A stretch of DNA of 14,899 nucleotides, taken from contig JAPZAN010000104.1 in assembly GCA_027460605.1 (NCBI GenBank), positions 1 to 14,899 of the forward strand, given 5' to 3'. The first letter of the stretch is position 1. The number at the start of each line of letters is the position of its first letter. The DNA comes from Candidatus Methanoperedens sp. GTDB taxonomy: Archaea; Halobacteriota; Methanosarcinia; Methanosarcinales; Methanoperedenaceae. Under the pieces are notes generated by a model. That model ran no database searches, was not told where the DNA came from, and worked only from the letters and a program-made list of their open reading frames with translations. A program made the translations under genes and the position numbers. Positions 7,733-14,882 of the stretch are shown piece by piece.

Positions 7733-8545
7733 CTATTGCAAAGCATACTTCATCGCATCCTCTATAGTCCCGACCTCCCTCACCTCAATCCCGATTTGTC
7801 CCACTTCGTCTTTTTGCCCCTGGGGAACAAGGAACAAGACGACCCCGGCATCCCTGGCAGCCAGTCCTTTTGCCCTGGGAGACCCGATTTGTCCAATACT
7901 GTGATCATCATTTATTGTGCCTGTAATCAGCACATCCTTTCGCATTGTTTTCCCCTGTATGGCCGCGATAGTCGTAAGGGTCATGGCACTGCCGCCGCTT
8001 CCTCCTGAAATGAGTAATTGTTCCACAGGAGACTGTATATTGATGAGAATGTCCTTATCTGCCAGGTTTTTTCTCGTAATCTCACGCGCCACATGCACCG
8101 CCGTTTGTGCCGAAGATTGAAGAGTCGGGTCAAGCAGGACATTGGCGACATTAAGTAAAAGATCTCCGGTTCCATTCCTTAAAATGACTTCAAGAGGAAT
8201 CAGGTGTCCGACATCATTATTATCCACAGCCAGGACATCATAATCGGCTCTTGAGACCATGGTGAGGTTTATGATTTCTTCCTCAAGCTGCTGGCGTCTT
8301 TGTGTTTCGTTTTTGAGCTGCGTCTCTGTTGTGGATAAATTCTGTTTTAGATTATTTACGTTTATTTCAAGCCCTGAAATCGTTTCTTTCTGGGCATTGG
8401 TCTCTGCAACCAGGCCGGTAATAGTCTGGTTCTGGAGGTTTATTTTTTCAAGATTCGTATATAATTGGAAAGCTGAGCCTATCAATAATACAGAAAGGAG
8501 CAATGTTATGATTTTCAGTAATTTATTCGTGTCAGCCATACCCAT
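7733..8545 (-). CDS. Membrane-anchored Lon-like (S16) serine protease
   Basis: A 270-residue protein. Residues 9-28 form a single hydrophobic helix (ITLLLSVLLIGSAF), probably an uncleaved membrane anchor. Residues 33-95 look like a coiled coil rich in Gln, Asn and Glu. The remainder resembles the S16 proteolytic domain of Lon: Ser183 in GGSGGSAMT and Lys226 in GSPRAKGLAA are 43 residues apart, the same spacing as the Ser-Lys dyad of Lon (679 and 722 in E. coli). The motif MRKDVLITGTINDDHSIGQIG matches the Lon strand pattern before the lysine. There is no AAA+ domain, so it must act alone or with a partner, and the domain probably faces the cell exterior or pseudoperiplasm (topology not determined). 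The start may be ATG 8545 or ATG 8539; neither has an SD, and AT-rich DNA about 20-25 bases upstream suggests leaderless transcription. It converges with the Fic gene. Confidence 0.78.
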   Translation of the reverse strand: MGMADTNKLLKIITLLLSVLLIGSAFQLYTNLEKINLQNQTITGLVAETNAQKETISGLEINVNNLKQNLSTTETQLKNETQRRQQLEEEIINLTMVSRADYDVLAVDNNDVGHLIPLEVILRNGTGDLLLNVANVLLDPTLQSSAQTAVHVAREITRKNLADKDILINIQSPVEQLLISGGSGGSAMTLTTIAAIQGKTMRKDVLITGTINDDHSIGQIGSPRAKGLAARDAGVVLFLVPQGQKDEVGQIGIEVREVGTIEDAMKYALQ

Positions 8546-8680
8546 ACTTTATTAATACGCTATAATGTAAAAGTCTTTGTAATGGCTACTGACAATTCCT
8601 GGGATTTTAATTGCAACGATAAGCGTACTCTCATGATCGGGGGAAGGATGCAACATCAGTTCCAAATATCCAAATTATTA

Positions 8681-8830
8681 TTACAGCCATAACAAAATGA
8701 AAATTGCTATGACCCAATCATAAACCAAACATAAAATCTTATACCATTCAACAACTTCAGTTTGAATAATTTTATGATTATGAATAACATCCCAAACTCC
8801 ATGAATTAGATAACCTGCAATTAAAAAATT
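8681..8830 (-). pseudogene. Relic of a small polytopic membrane protein
   Basis: Reading 8830 to 8681 on the minus strand gives 49 codons without a start: NFLIAGYLIHGVWDVIHNH, a short charged loop, then EVVEWYKILCLVYDWVIAIF and a hydrophobic end. The HGxWDxxH...WY...CxxYDW pattern recalls a family of roughly 120-residue integral membrane proteins, of which this would be the C-terminal half. The same frame upstream (to about 8970) is broken by several stops but contains hydrophobic pieces such as VGLIAIHVSFQAL. I read it as a decayed gene; the exact family name is uncertain. Confidence 0.45.
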
Positions 8831-8940
8831 TCATGGTTTTCATAAGGTGAGTTAATTATCACCAAACATAAGCCTTACGATATAATACGGGAAATTTAAG
8901 TGTCATAGCGCCTGAAAAGAAACATGGATAGCAATCAACC

Positions 8941-9021
8941 CGACTGAAATGCTAAAGACATGAGCATCCACTTGATGCCTTTCGGACGTCAGTCCAAGGT
9001 CGGTGAGGCTAAAGAATTGAG
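8941..9021. other. GC-richer patch with direct repeat and hairpins in an AT-rich gap
   Basis: Two copies of a 14-bp sequence, GCTAAAGACATGAG (8951-8964) and GCTAAAGAATTGAG (9008-9021), match at 12 of 14 positions with a 57-bp period. Between them CCTT/AAGG and GGAC/GTCC arms (8978-8999) form a hairpin with a 2-nt bulge and GTCA loop. ATGCT/AGCAT (8949-8967) and GCATC/GATGC (8964-8978) are mutually exclusive stems. It could be a small structured RNA or a short inserted repeat. Its right end meets the integrase relic, so some of it may be decayed coding sequence. Confidence 0.3.
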
Positions 9022-9404
9022 ACAACACCGGATTCAAATTACAATGAAATTAAAGCCTTATAAGAATTGATTATATGATTTAATAAATTAACATCTTCAA
9101 CCGTCAGAATATTTGACCTGCAAAGGTTATTCGCAGGTATTTAAGTATTAAGATGACTTACGATTTCAGATTTGCCCGCCCATGTAAAAAACCGCTTTAT
9201 CCTGACTTTGCAAATTCCAACTGTTTCGATTAAACATTCGTTATGCTTTTCCATAATGTACTTATTCACATCGGTTTTATCCCACTTTTCAAGAGCCTTA
9301 AACCTATTGATGTTCTTTAAAAATTTACTATAATCCATTATAGTTTTCTCTGCCGTGCCAGTAATTTTGAGTTCATGAAGGAATTGATCGATTATTCTAA
9401 TCAT
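9009..9404 (-). pseudogene. Tyrosine recombinase (phage/plasmid integrase) pseudogene
   Basis: The first 87 codons (9404 to 9144) encode an integrase N-terminal core-binding (SAM-like) domain: FLHELKITGTAEKTIMDYSKFLKNINRF, then DKTDVNKYI and RIKRFFTWAGKSEIVSHLN. After TAA at 9143-9141 the same frame continues as NILTVEDVNLLNHIINSYKALISL, TAA at 9041-9039, FESGVVSIL, and TAG at 9011-9009. This matches the beginning of the integrase catalytic domain (the usual pattern is LTxEDVxxLI...KALI.LLYESGARIGEIL), with a TTA Leu codon plausibly turned into TAA. The catalytic Arg expected after ESG is missing and no later RHxxxH or Tyr box is recognised. No frameshift is needed, only nonsense changes. It is the remnant of the element that probably brought in this region. 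The domain call is good; how far the relic runs below 9009 is unclear. Confidence 0.72.
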
Positions 9405-9671
9405 ATTCCCTTATATGTAATTACTAAGCAATAAAGCCATGATGTAAAACAAATCCCATAATGTCGTTTTTTAAAATAAAAAATAATTTATATGTATATT
9501 CTTACAAAATATTAGTTTATAAGCAATTAAACACCAAATTGTCTTTAATAAGCTATTGAAACATAAAATAAATCTTTAAAATTATCTCCAATCCGAGTCC
9601 GTGACTTCCTCCCATTAATCTTAAGCACATTGATATACTTTTTAACCATAACCCCACAAAACCAAACCGTT
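9405..9671. other. AT-rich intergenic region; radical SAM promoter at its right end
   Basis: No gene, tRNA or clear att site is recognised in these 267 bases. It separates the divergent integrase relic and the radical SAM gene. GATATACTTTTTAA around 9631-9644 is a candidate TATA box whose predicted start (near 9657-9665) agrees with translation from ATG 9672. The stretch 9460-9590 is extremely AT-rich. Confidence 0.4.
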
Positions 9672-10790
9672 ATGGAAATAATCAAAACCAACTCCATCAA
9701 TTTCAGGTACTTCAAGAAAAACATGCAGAGCATCGCAGTCCTGCTCCCCCTCCTTCCAGGCGCGGATATTTCAAAAGAGCCTCGCGACGGCATAATGATT
9801 TACAGCTTATCCTCACCACAGGCACAGTCTATCTTTCGCGAAGTCAAACACTCAAAAACCAACTCGATATTCATAGCAGGCGGACCGCATCCATCGGCGC
9901 GCCCCGAAGAGACGCTTCAGTATTTTGATTACGTGGTCGTGGGCGAAGGCGAGGAAACCCTGCCCGAATTGATACACGTTCTGCAAAACGGGGGAGATAT
10001 TTCCTCTGTCAAAGGTATTGCATTTAATAAAAACGACATGATTGTTTTCACGGGAAAAAGAGATGACATTGACCTTGACAGGTACCCCGCTTTTGACCCC
10101 GATATTATGTACAGCACAATCGAGATAACACGCGGCTGCCCGTTTAACTGCTCTTACTGCTCAACCCCGCAGCTATTCGGTCACAGGATGAGACACCGAA
10201 GCATTGACGCAATAACAAGATATGCGCAATTCCTCGTGGACGTCAGGTTCACTTCACCAAACGCCTTCGCCTATGGTTCGGACGGGAGACATCCCAGGCC
10301 TGAGAAGGTGGAAGCGCTCCTTAAGGCATTACCCTATAAAAGGGCATTTTTTGGCACATTCCCGTCAGAAGTGAGACCTGAATTTATCAGTGACAGGCTT
10401 CTTGAGCTTGTGTCTGAGTATTGCGCCAATACCACGTTAAACATGGGCGGGCAGTCCGGGAGCCAGAGAATGCTTGACATGATTAACAGGGGACATACTG
10501 TCGAGGATATCATTTCAGGGGCGGAAAAATGCCTCAGGCACGGATTCACGCCAGTCGTGGATTTCATTTTCGGCATTCCCCATGAAACCGAAGATGACCA
10601 GCATGAAACCCTCAAGCTCATCAAATGGCTCACAGGAAAAGGAGCGAAAGTACATTCCCATTATTTCATGCCGCTTCCAGGGACACCGCTTGCAAACCTT
10701 GCTCCTGCGCCGTTGTCAAGGCAGGTTGAAAAAGTGATGGGCGAACTTGCGCTTCACGGGAAAGTGACGGGAATCTGGTCTAAAGCTTGA
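9672..10790 (+). CDS. B12-binding domain/radical SAM protein, archaeal, function unknown
   Basis: A 372-residue protein counted from ATG 9672. An in-frame ATG at 9630 exists, but it lies upstream of or inside the candidate TATA box, so 9672 is preferred. The N-terminal ~120 residues resemble a cobalamin-binding fold (FIAGGPHPSARPEE and VVVGEGEETLPEL are typical of B12-dependent radical SAM enzymes), though no DxHxxG cobalamin-ligand motif is visible. The radical SAM core begins with ITRGCPFNCSYC, with Cys156, Cys160 and Cys163 as [4Fe-4S] ligands. NMGGQSGSQRML and VDFIFGIPHETEDD are later core strands. The C-terminus carries a HYFMPLPGTPL motif as in MiaB/elp3-like and B12-radical SAM proteins. 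It resembles the archaeal families typified by MJ_1487 and MJ_0865, whose substrates are unknown to me. Its stop overlaps the convergent coiled-coil gene by 11 bases. Confidence 0.85.
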   Translation: MEIIKTNSINFRYFKKNMQSIAVLLPLLPGADISKEPRDGIMIYSLSSPQAQSIFREVKHSKTNSIFIAGGPHPSARPEETLQYFDYVVVGEGEETLPELIHVLQNGGDISSVKGIAFNKNDMIVFTGKRDDIDLDRYPAFDPDIMYSTIEITRGCPFNCSYCSTPQLFGHRMRHRSIDAITRYAQFLVDVRFTSPNAFAYGSDGRHPRPEKVEALLKALPYKRAFFGTFPSEVRPEFISDRLLELVSEYCANTTLNMGGQSGSQRMLDMINRGHTVEDIISGAEKCLRHGFTPVVDFIFGIPHETEDDQHETLKLIKWLTGKGAKVHSHYFMPLPGTPLANLAPAPLSRQVEKVMGELALHGKVTGIWSKA

Positions 10791-11901
10791 TATCTTCGTT
10801 TTCAACAAGTAACCTGAAATCGTCAAGGCTCAGGCGTCCGTCCTTCTTGAATTTCTCCTTCGCCTGCTCCCGTTTTCCCATATTTTTCTGCTCGTCCTTG
10901 CTTAACTGGGCATCCTTCATCTGTTCAAGGTAAACTCCAAGTTCATCCCTGAGTTTGGGGATTTCAGCCTTGAGCGCGCCTATTTTCTTCCTGAGGGGAT
11001 TGATGCCTTTATATTTCTCAGACAACTGGGAATGATAAGAATCCGCCTCTTTGCGCAGCACGTCTATCTCTTTATAGAGCGAAATCATCTCCTCATGATA
11101 TTTCTGGGATTCCTGTGCAAGCGCCTGTATCTGGGCATGCAGGGAATCCATGTCCGTATATATCTCTTTTCCTTTGCTATATTCCTCTGTTATCTCGGAA
11201 TGTATCTCGTTAGCCTTTTTAGTAGCGGAAAGCCGCTGGCTTAACTCGATAAGCCGGTTAAAAATATTGATTTCAAGTTCAAGAGGGATGTCAGCGGTCA
11301 AAAACGTATTTAATTCCTCTGTATATGCTTTCTCAAGCGTTTCAATCCTTCCCCGCGCAGTTAAATTCAGCTCATCGCGTGTTTTCTTCAGTCCGCCTAT
11401 TTTTTCGCCGAATTCCTTTCCTTTGGTCCTCAACTGGTCGCGCTGCGATTTTAACTCTGCAATCCTTGCATTGGCTTCGTCACGTTTTTTCCGTAATTCG
11501 TTTGCCTTAGCAGATTGTTCTTTCACCTTTGCATTCAAACCGTCACGCTTGACCTTTAGCTCCTCGCCGCCCTGGTTATGGAGAGAAATGTCTTTAAATA
11601 TGGTTTTTAATTCCCTCTCTTTTTGCTCGAGCTGCTGCCTCAGGTGATTGATTTTTTCCTTTAATTCCCTCTCCGGAAGCTTCGGGAATACTTTTGGTGA
11701 ATCAATGCTTTCATTTTTAGTTTTCTGTTCAATAACAGGTTCTTCCTGTTGTTTGGCAGGCACAGGGACATCAACAGCAGGTGCATCAACGGTAGGTGTA
11801 TCAGCAGCAGGCGCATCCACGACAGCCCGGGTATTTTGTGTATTTTCTGGCTCAGTCAACTCAAATCCCGCCTTTTTGTTTTTCCCAGTAAGAAACTGCA
11901 T
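10780..11901 (-). CDS. Archaeal coiled-coil protein, COG1340-like
   Basis: A 373-residue protein from ATG 11901; a TTG at 11916 would add five residues. Either start lies inside the end of the upstream coiled-coil gene (stop at 11861), so translation is probably coupled. Residues 20-65 are a low-complexity Ala/Val/Pro/Asp linker with repeated VDAPA units. From about residue 75 to 345 the sequence is almost continuous heptad-type coiled coil (KRDGLNAKVKE, LRKKRDEANARIAEL, LKKTRDELN), briefly interrupted near 185-215. It ends in a small globular tail, KFKKDGRLSLDDFRLLVEN. It resembles the uncharacterised archaeal coiled-coil group COG1340 by its KRDEL-type repeats (recalled, not searched). There is no SMC-type ATPase head or membrane segment. 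As the last gene after mcm it may serve chromosome replication or structure, but that rests on context only. Confidence 0.75.
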   Translation of the reverse strand: MQFLTGKNKKAGFELTEPENTQNTRAVVDAPAADTPTVDAPAVDVPVPAKQQEEPVIEQKTKNESIDSPKVFPKLPERELKEKINHLRQQLEQKERELKTIFKDISLHNQGGEELKVKRDGLNAKVKEQSAKANELRKKRDEANARIAELKSQRDQLRTKGKEFGEKIGGLKKTRDELNLTARGRIETLEKAYTEELNTFLTADIPLELEINIFNRLIELSQRLSATKKANEIHSEITEEYSKGKEIYTDMDSLHAQIQALAQESQKYHEEMISLYKEIDVLRKEADSYHSQLSEKYKGINPLRKKIGALKAEIPKLRDELGVYLEQMKDAQLSKDEQKNMGKREQAKEKFKKDGRLSLDDFRLLVENEDIKL

Positions 11902-12508
11902 TATTATGGCTTTCAATCCTGCGTTTTAACCAGTTATGTCGCCCTTCGATTTCATTTATTTGTTTATCGGCATCCCTTGCGCCTGTATCCTGCTTTGGTT
12001 TATTCTGGAGGGATATCAATTCTTTATGGGAAGAGTTTGCCTCATTTAAGATATCAACAACGCCTTTCCCTGTAACAATTAATCCGGCTTTGCGGGCTTG
12101 CGATTCGAAATCATAAAGGAGTTTTTTGATTTCCACGATTATCCTTTCCTCGTCCTCGATATTTTTTGAATTTTGAAGTCTTTTCTCAAATTCATCTATT
12201 TTGCCTGAGATACGCATGATGTCATTGATGTTAGGCGCTTTTGCCGGGCGCATTTTTTCAATGACTTTACCGAATAATTCTTCCCTCAGTTTTTTTGCCT
12301 GGTGGAAAAACAGATAATATTTTTCATTAAGAACAGTAATTCTTGCCTCTGTTGTCCCTATCTCTTTTTTTATTGCCACGGATTGCTGTTTGGAGGCAGC
12401 CAGTTTGCTATCGAGTTCTGAAAATTCGGAATTAAATGTCTTAAGAAATCCACTATGCTTTTCAATAACCTGTTCGATTAACCTGTTGCTTTCAATAATT
12501 TCAATCAT
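11861..12508 (-). CDS. Uncharacterised coiled-coil protein in the mcm operon
   Basis: A 215-residue protein starting MIEIIESNRLIEQVIEKH. The frame is open upstream to 12589, but the ATG at 12508-12506 forms an ATGA overlap with the stop of the DUF424 gene, which decides the start. Two coiled-coil stretches are visible, about residues 20-75 and 90-140, and a third near the C-terminus (KQINEIEGRHNWLKRRIESHNNAVSYWEKQ). The middle holds a motif VIEKMRPAKAPNINDIMRISGKIDEFEKRLQ. No catalytic or membrane motif is seen. The pairing with a second coiled-coil gene that overlaps its 3' end suggests the two proteins act together, perhaps as a hetero-oligomer (inference). The family is not recognised. Confidence 0.72.
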   Translation of the reverse strand: MIEIIESNRLIEQVIEKHSGFLKTFNSEFSELDSKLAASKQQSVAIKKEIGTTEARITVLNEKYYLFFHQAKKLREELFGKVIEKMRPAKAPNINDIMRISGKIDEFEKRLQNSKNIEDEERIIVEIKKLLYDFESQARKAGLIVTGKGVVDILNEANSSHKELISLQNKPKQDTGARDADKQINEIEGRHNWLKRRIESHNNAVSYWEKQKGGI

Positions 12509-12795
12509 ATTTGTATCATCTGCGCATGAGGGATGCCCTCGATAAAAATTACCGTATCCGGGTCGACGCACCCGCAAGCCACTGCGCATGCTATTGATTT
12601 TTCACCAGCGATATTGGCCATTGTCGCGCCGGACAGGGCGTCTTTCACTTCTTCCTCACAAACTTCATCGCCTTTATAGAAACACTCGTCCAGTTTGAGA
12701 ACGAGAATGCCTTCCTTGAATTTTTTCCCGATAATGTCCTTATCGCAAAGTGCCACTACGATTTGCCCATCCGTATCATATTTTTTCATGTACAT
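12505..12795 (-). CDS. DUF424 family archaeal protein
   Basis: A 96-residue protein from ATG 12795. Other possible starts are a TTG at 12801, which would overlap the mcm stop by 4 bases (TTGA), and an ATG at 12789. The sequence DGQIVVALCDKDIIGKKF, LVLKLDECFYKGD and DPDTVIFIEGIPHAQMI fits the archaeal DUF424 pattern: a small alpha/beta protein starting with a 'VAVCDKELLGKTF'-type strand and ending in 'GIPHAQ'. The biochemical function of this family is not known to me. Three Cys residues near the C-terminal half (CAVACGC) are a local feature. It sits between mcm and two coiled-coil genes with overlapping stops and starts, so it is surely co-transcribed with the replicative helicase. Confidence 0.85.
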   Translation of the reverse strand: MYMKKYDTDGQIVVALCDKDIIGKKFKEGILVLKLDECFYKGDEVCEEEVKDALSGATMANIAGEKSIACAVACGCVDPDTVIFIEGIPHAQMIQI

Positions 12796-12797
12796 GT

Positions 12798-14882
12798 TCA
12801 AACTACCCTGAACCGTTCGTTACTCGCTTCAATAATCTCTCCGGCGCTCTTTAATTTTTGTATCATATCTTCAACTGTTTCTTTTTTAATTCCAGATTCT
12901 TCTGCCCTAGATATAATATCTTCTAAAGGCGCAGGACCTTTATATTCATCCTGTAGTTCTCTGATTAGTTCCCTCAGTACCTTAATCCTGTCGCGCTGGT
13001 TCTTACCCATTCCCACATTGATAATATCAGCATCAAGCTTTCCTGTCTCAGGGTCAGTCATGACCTGCTTCAGGCTTGCCATCACTATCCGGATGACGCG
13101 GGCTGTATCATCAGTAGTTATAACATCGCTCAGGCGTACGCGGGCGCTCGCCTCAGCCAGGCGGATAAGCGCTTCAAGCTGGCGCGCGGTCACAGGCACA
13201 GGAGAATTGGGGTCTTCGCCCTGTTTTCGCAATCCAAGGTAAAAGTCAATAAGCTGTTTTCGCGCATCATCCTGGATTATGGGAAAGATGTTCCTCTTGG
13301 TATAAGCGATATATTTGCGGAGCATATCAGCCTCTATAACCGGCTGGATTACCTCCATTGCAGTCGTTATCTCTTCCTGGCTTATCCCGGAATTAATGAT
13401 ATTTGTTCTTCTTACTGAAAGTTCGCCTGCGTAATGCGCTTTCAGGATGTGTTCAGCTATCGCAGTGTCCCGGTTGACTGAAGGCTCGTCTGTGAGGATG
13501 AAAATCAGGTCAAAACGCGATAAAAGCGCAGGCGGCATATTTATCTGCTTTGCGATTGGCTCGTACCTGTCAAACCTGCCAAATTTCGGGTTAGCAGCCC
13601 CGAGCAGCGCGCAGCGTGATTTCAAAGTCGCCATGATTCCTGCTTTTGCGATACTTATTGTCTGCTGTTCCATTGCCTCGTGCATTGAGCTTCTGTCGTC
13701 GGCTTCCATCTTATCAAGTTCATCCACGCAGGCAAGACCCATATCGGCAAGCACAAGAGCCCCGGCTTCAAGCGTCCATCTTCCATCCCCGAACTCGTCC
13801 TTGACTGCGGTCGCAGTAAGACCGGCTGATGTTGAGCTTTTGCCGCTTGTGTATATGCCGCGGGGAGCAAGCCGCACGGCATAGCGCAGCAACTGGGATT
13901 TCGCGACTCCGGGGTCGCCGACAAGAAGAATATGGATATCGCCGCGTATCCGCGTGCCGTCGGGGAGTACTTTAGGAATCCCGGAAAAAAGCTGCAATGC
14001 CATGGCTTCCTTGACTTCATCATAGCCATAAATCGAAGGCGCAACCGAATAGATTATCTGGTTGTAGATTTTCGGGTCTTTCCCGAGCGCCATAATTTCT
14101 TCGATGTCCTCTTTTGATATCTCGATGTCCTCGAACTCCTTGTCTTCTATCTCAATCGACACCCCGCCAAGCACAAGGTCAAAGAACGTGCTTTTTCCCT
14201 GCTGTGTGCTTCTCTGGAATGAGCGCAGGATTCCGGACATAACAACTCGGTCGCCCGGCGATACAATCCCCGCAAGGTCATCATCCACATCCACATCAAG
14301 GGTTTGCGGCTGCTCGCCTCCCCGCAGGTCATCCGGCGATTCCTGTATCCGCAGCTTTTGCGCATCGATAAATTCGGAGTCTTCATGCATCAATTTAAAA
14401 GGGCCTTTACGCCCGCAGCTATCGTTCTGGCACTCGAAAGGTTCTACGAATTTTCCTTCCGCCTGGGGCATTAAAGTTACGTCCCCGCACCGCTGGCATT
14501 TGAAAGCCGCCTTTACGATCTTGGGTCTGACCTCGGTCGCTTTCCTGATAAGACCCGATACAGCTATCAGTTTGTTGATATTGGCGCTTCGGAGTTCCCT
14601 TATCTGTATGCGTTCCGGAAGCCTGATAATCCTGATATGTGTATTAATAAAATCAACATCAGCGGGAAGGTCAATTGCCGAAAGAGCCTCGTTTGCATGC
14701 GCAAGTACCTGTTCAGGATGTTCAATCAGCTCGCGCGCAAGTTCCATATCGAATTTTTCAATATCGGGAAACTGGATGCCAAGACTTCTTTTTTCAGGGT
14801 ATTCATTTGCTAATTTAAGTATTTCTTCCCAGTAATAGCGCTTGAAGAAATCTTCCCAGACCTGAAGTGATGATTGTACCAT
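12798..14882 (-). CDS. mcm: Replicative DNA helicase MCM
   Basis: A 694-residue archaeal minichromosome maintenance helicase, which unwinds DNA ahead of the fork as a hexamer on the 3'-5' strand. The N-terminal domain starts with FFKRYYWEEIL. A zinc site uses Cys129, Cys132, Cys151 and Cys156, followed by an OB-fold region. The AAA+ domain has Walker A GDPGVAKS at 322-329, Walker B ACVDELDKM with Asp387/Glu388, sensor 1 Asn431 (GAANP) and the Arg finger Arg456 (LLSRFD). The last ~75 residues form the C-terminal winged helix. No intein or frameshift is seen. The start ATG at 14882 is near the window edge; the frame stays open through the last 17 bases, so a slightly earlier start cannot be excluded, but the N-terminus matches Methanosarcina-type MCM proteins well. 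It heads the operon with DUF424 and the two coiled-coil genes. Confidence 0.97.
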   Translation of the reverse strand: MVQSSLQVWEDFFKRYYWEEILKLANEYPEKRSLGIQFPDIEKFDMELARELIEHPEQVLAHANEALSAIDLPADVDFINTHIRIIRLPERIQIRELRSANINKLIAVSGLIRKATEVRPKIVKAAFKCQRCGDVTLMPQAEGKFVEPFECQNDSCGRKGPFKLMHEDSEFIDAQKLRIQESPDDLRGGEQPQTLDVDVDDDLAGIVSPGDRVVMSGILRSFQRSTQQGKSTFFDLVLGGVSIEIEDKEFEDIEISKEDIEEIMALGKDPKIYNQIIYSVAPSIYGYDEVKEAMALQLFSGIPKVLPDGTRIRGDIHILLVGDPGVAKSQLLRYAVRLAPRGIYTSGKSSTSAGLTATAVKDEFGDGRWTLEAGALVLADMGLACVDELDKMEADDRSSMHEAMEQQTISIAKAGIMATLKSRCALLGAANPKFGRFDRYEPIAKQINMPPALLSRFDLIFILTDEPSVNRDTAIAEHILKAHYAGELSVRRTNIINSGISQEEITTAMEVIQPVIEADMLRKYIAYTKRNIFPIIQDDARKQLIDFYLGLRKQGEDPNSPVPVTARQLEALIRLAEASARVRLSDVITTDDTARVIRIVMASLKQVMTDPETGKLDADIINVGMGKNQRDRIKVLRELIRELQDEYKGPAPLEDIISRAEESGIKKETVEDMIQKLKSAGEIIEASNERFRVV

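Noticed and set aside
9141..9404. The 87-residue minus-strand ORF as an intact small gene
   Set aside because: The same frame continues integrase homology beyond its stop codon, so it is better described as part of a pseudogene.
9590..9615. CCAATCCGAGTCCGTGACTT as a tRNA 3' fragment or att site
   Set aside because: It does not form a TpsiC arm with proper pairing, and no matching copy was seen elsewhere in the window.
9545..9793. An 82-codon minus-strand ORF ending near KINGRKSRTRIGDNFK
   Set aside because: It overlaps the radical SAM start and its promoter on the opposite strand. The C-terminal part looked protein-like, but no family was recognised and no start or promoter supports it.
11150..11647. 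A 165-codon plus-strand ORF opposite the coiled-coil gene
   Set aside because: Its Ser/Phe-rich composition is the usual mirror of Glu/Lys coiled-coil codons; no independent evidence.
14104..14835. A 243-codon plus-strand ORF inside mcm
   Set aside because: It lies antisense to the conserved MCM N-terminal region, is very Ser/Arg rich and has no recognisable motif; a shadow of mcm codon use.
12798..14882. Possible intein in MCM at the Walker A site
   Set aside because: GDPGVAKSQLLRY is continuous and the protein has normal length, so no intein is present.
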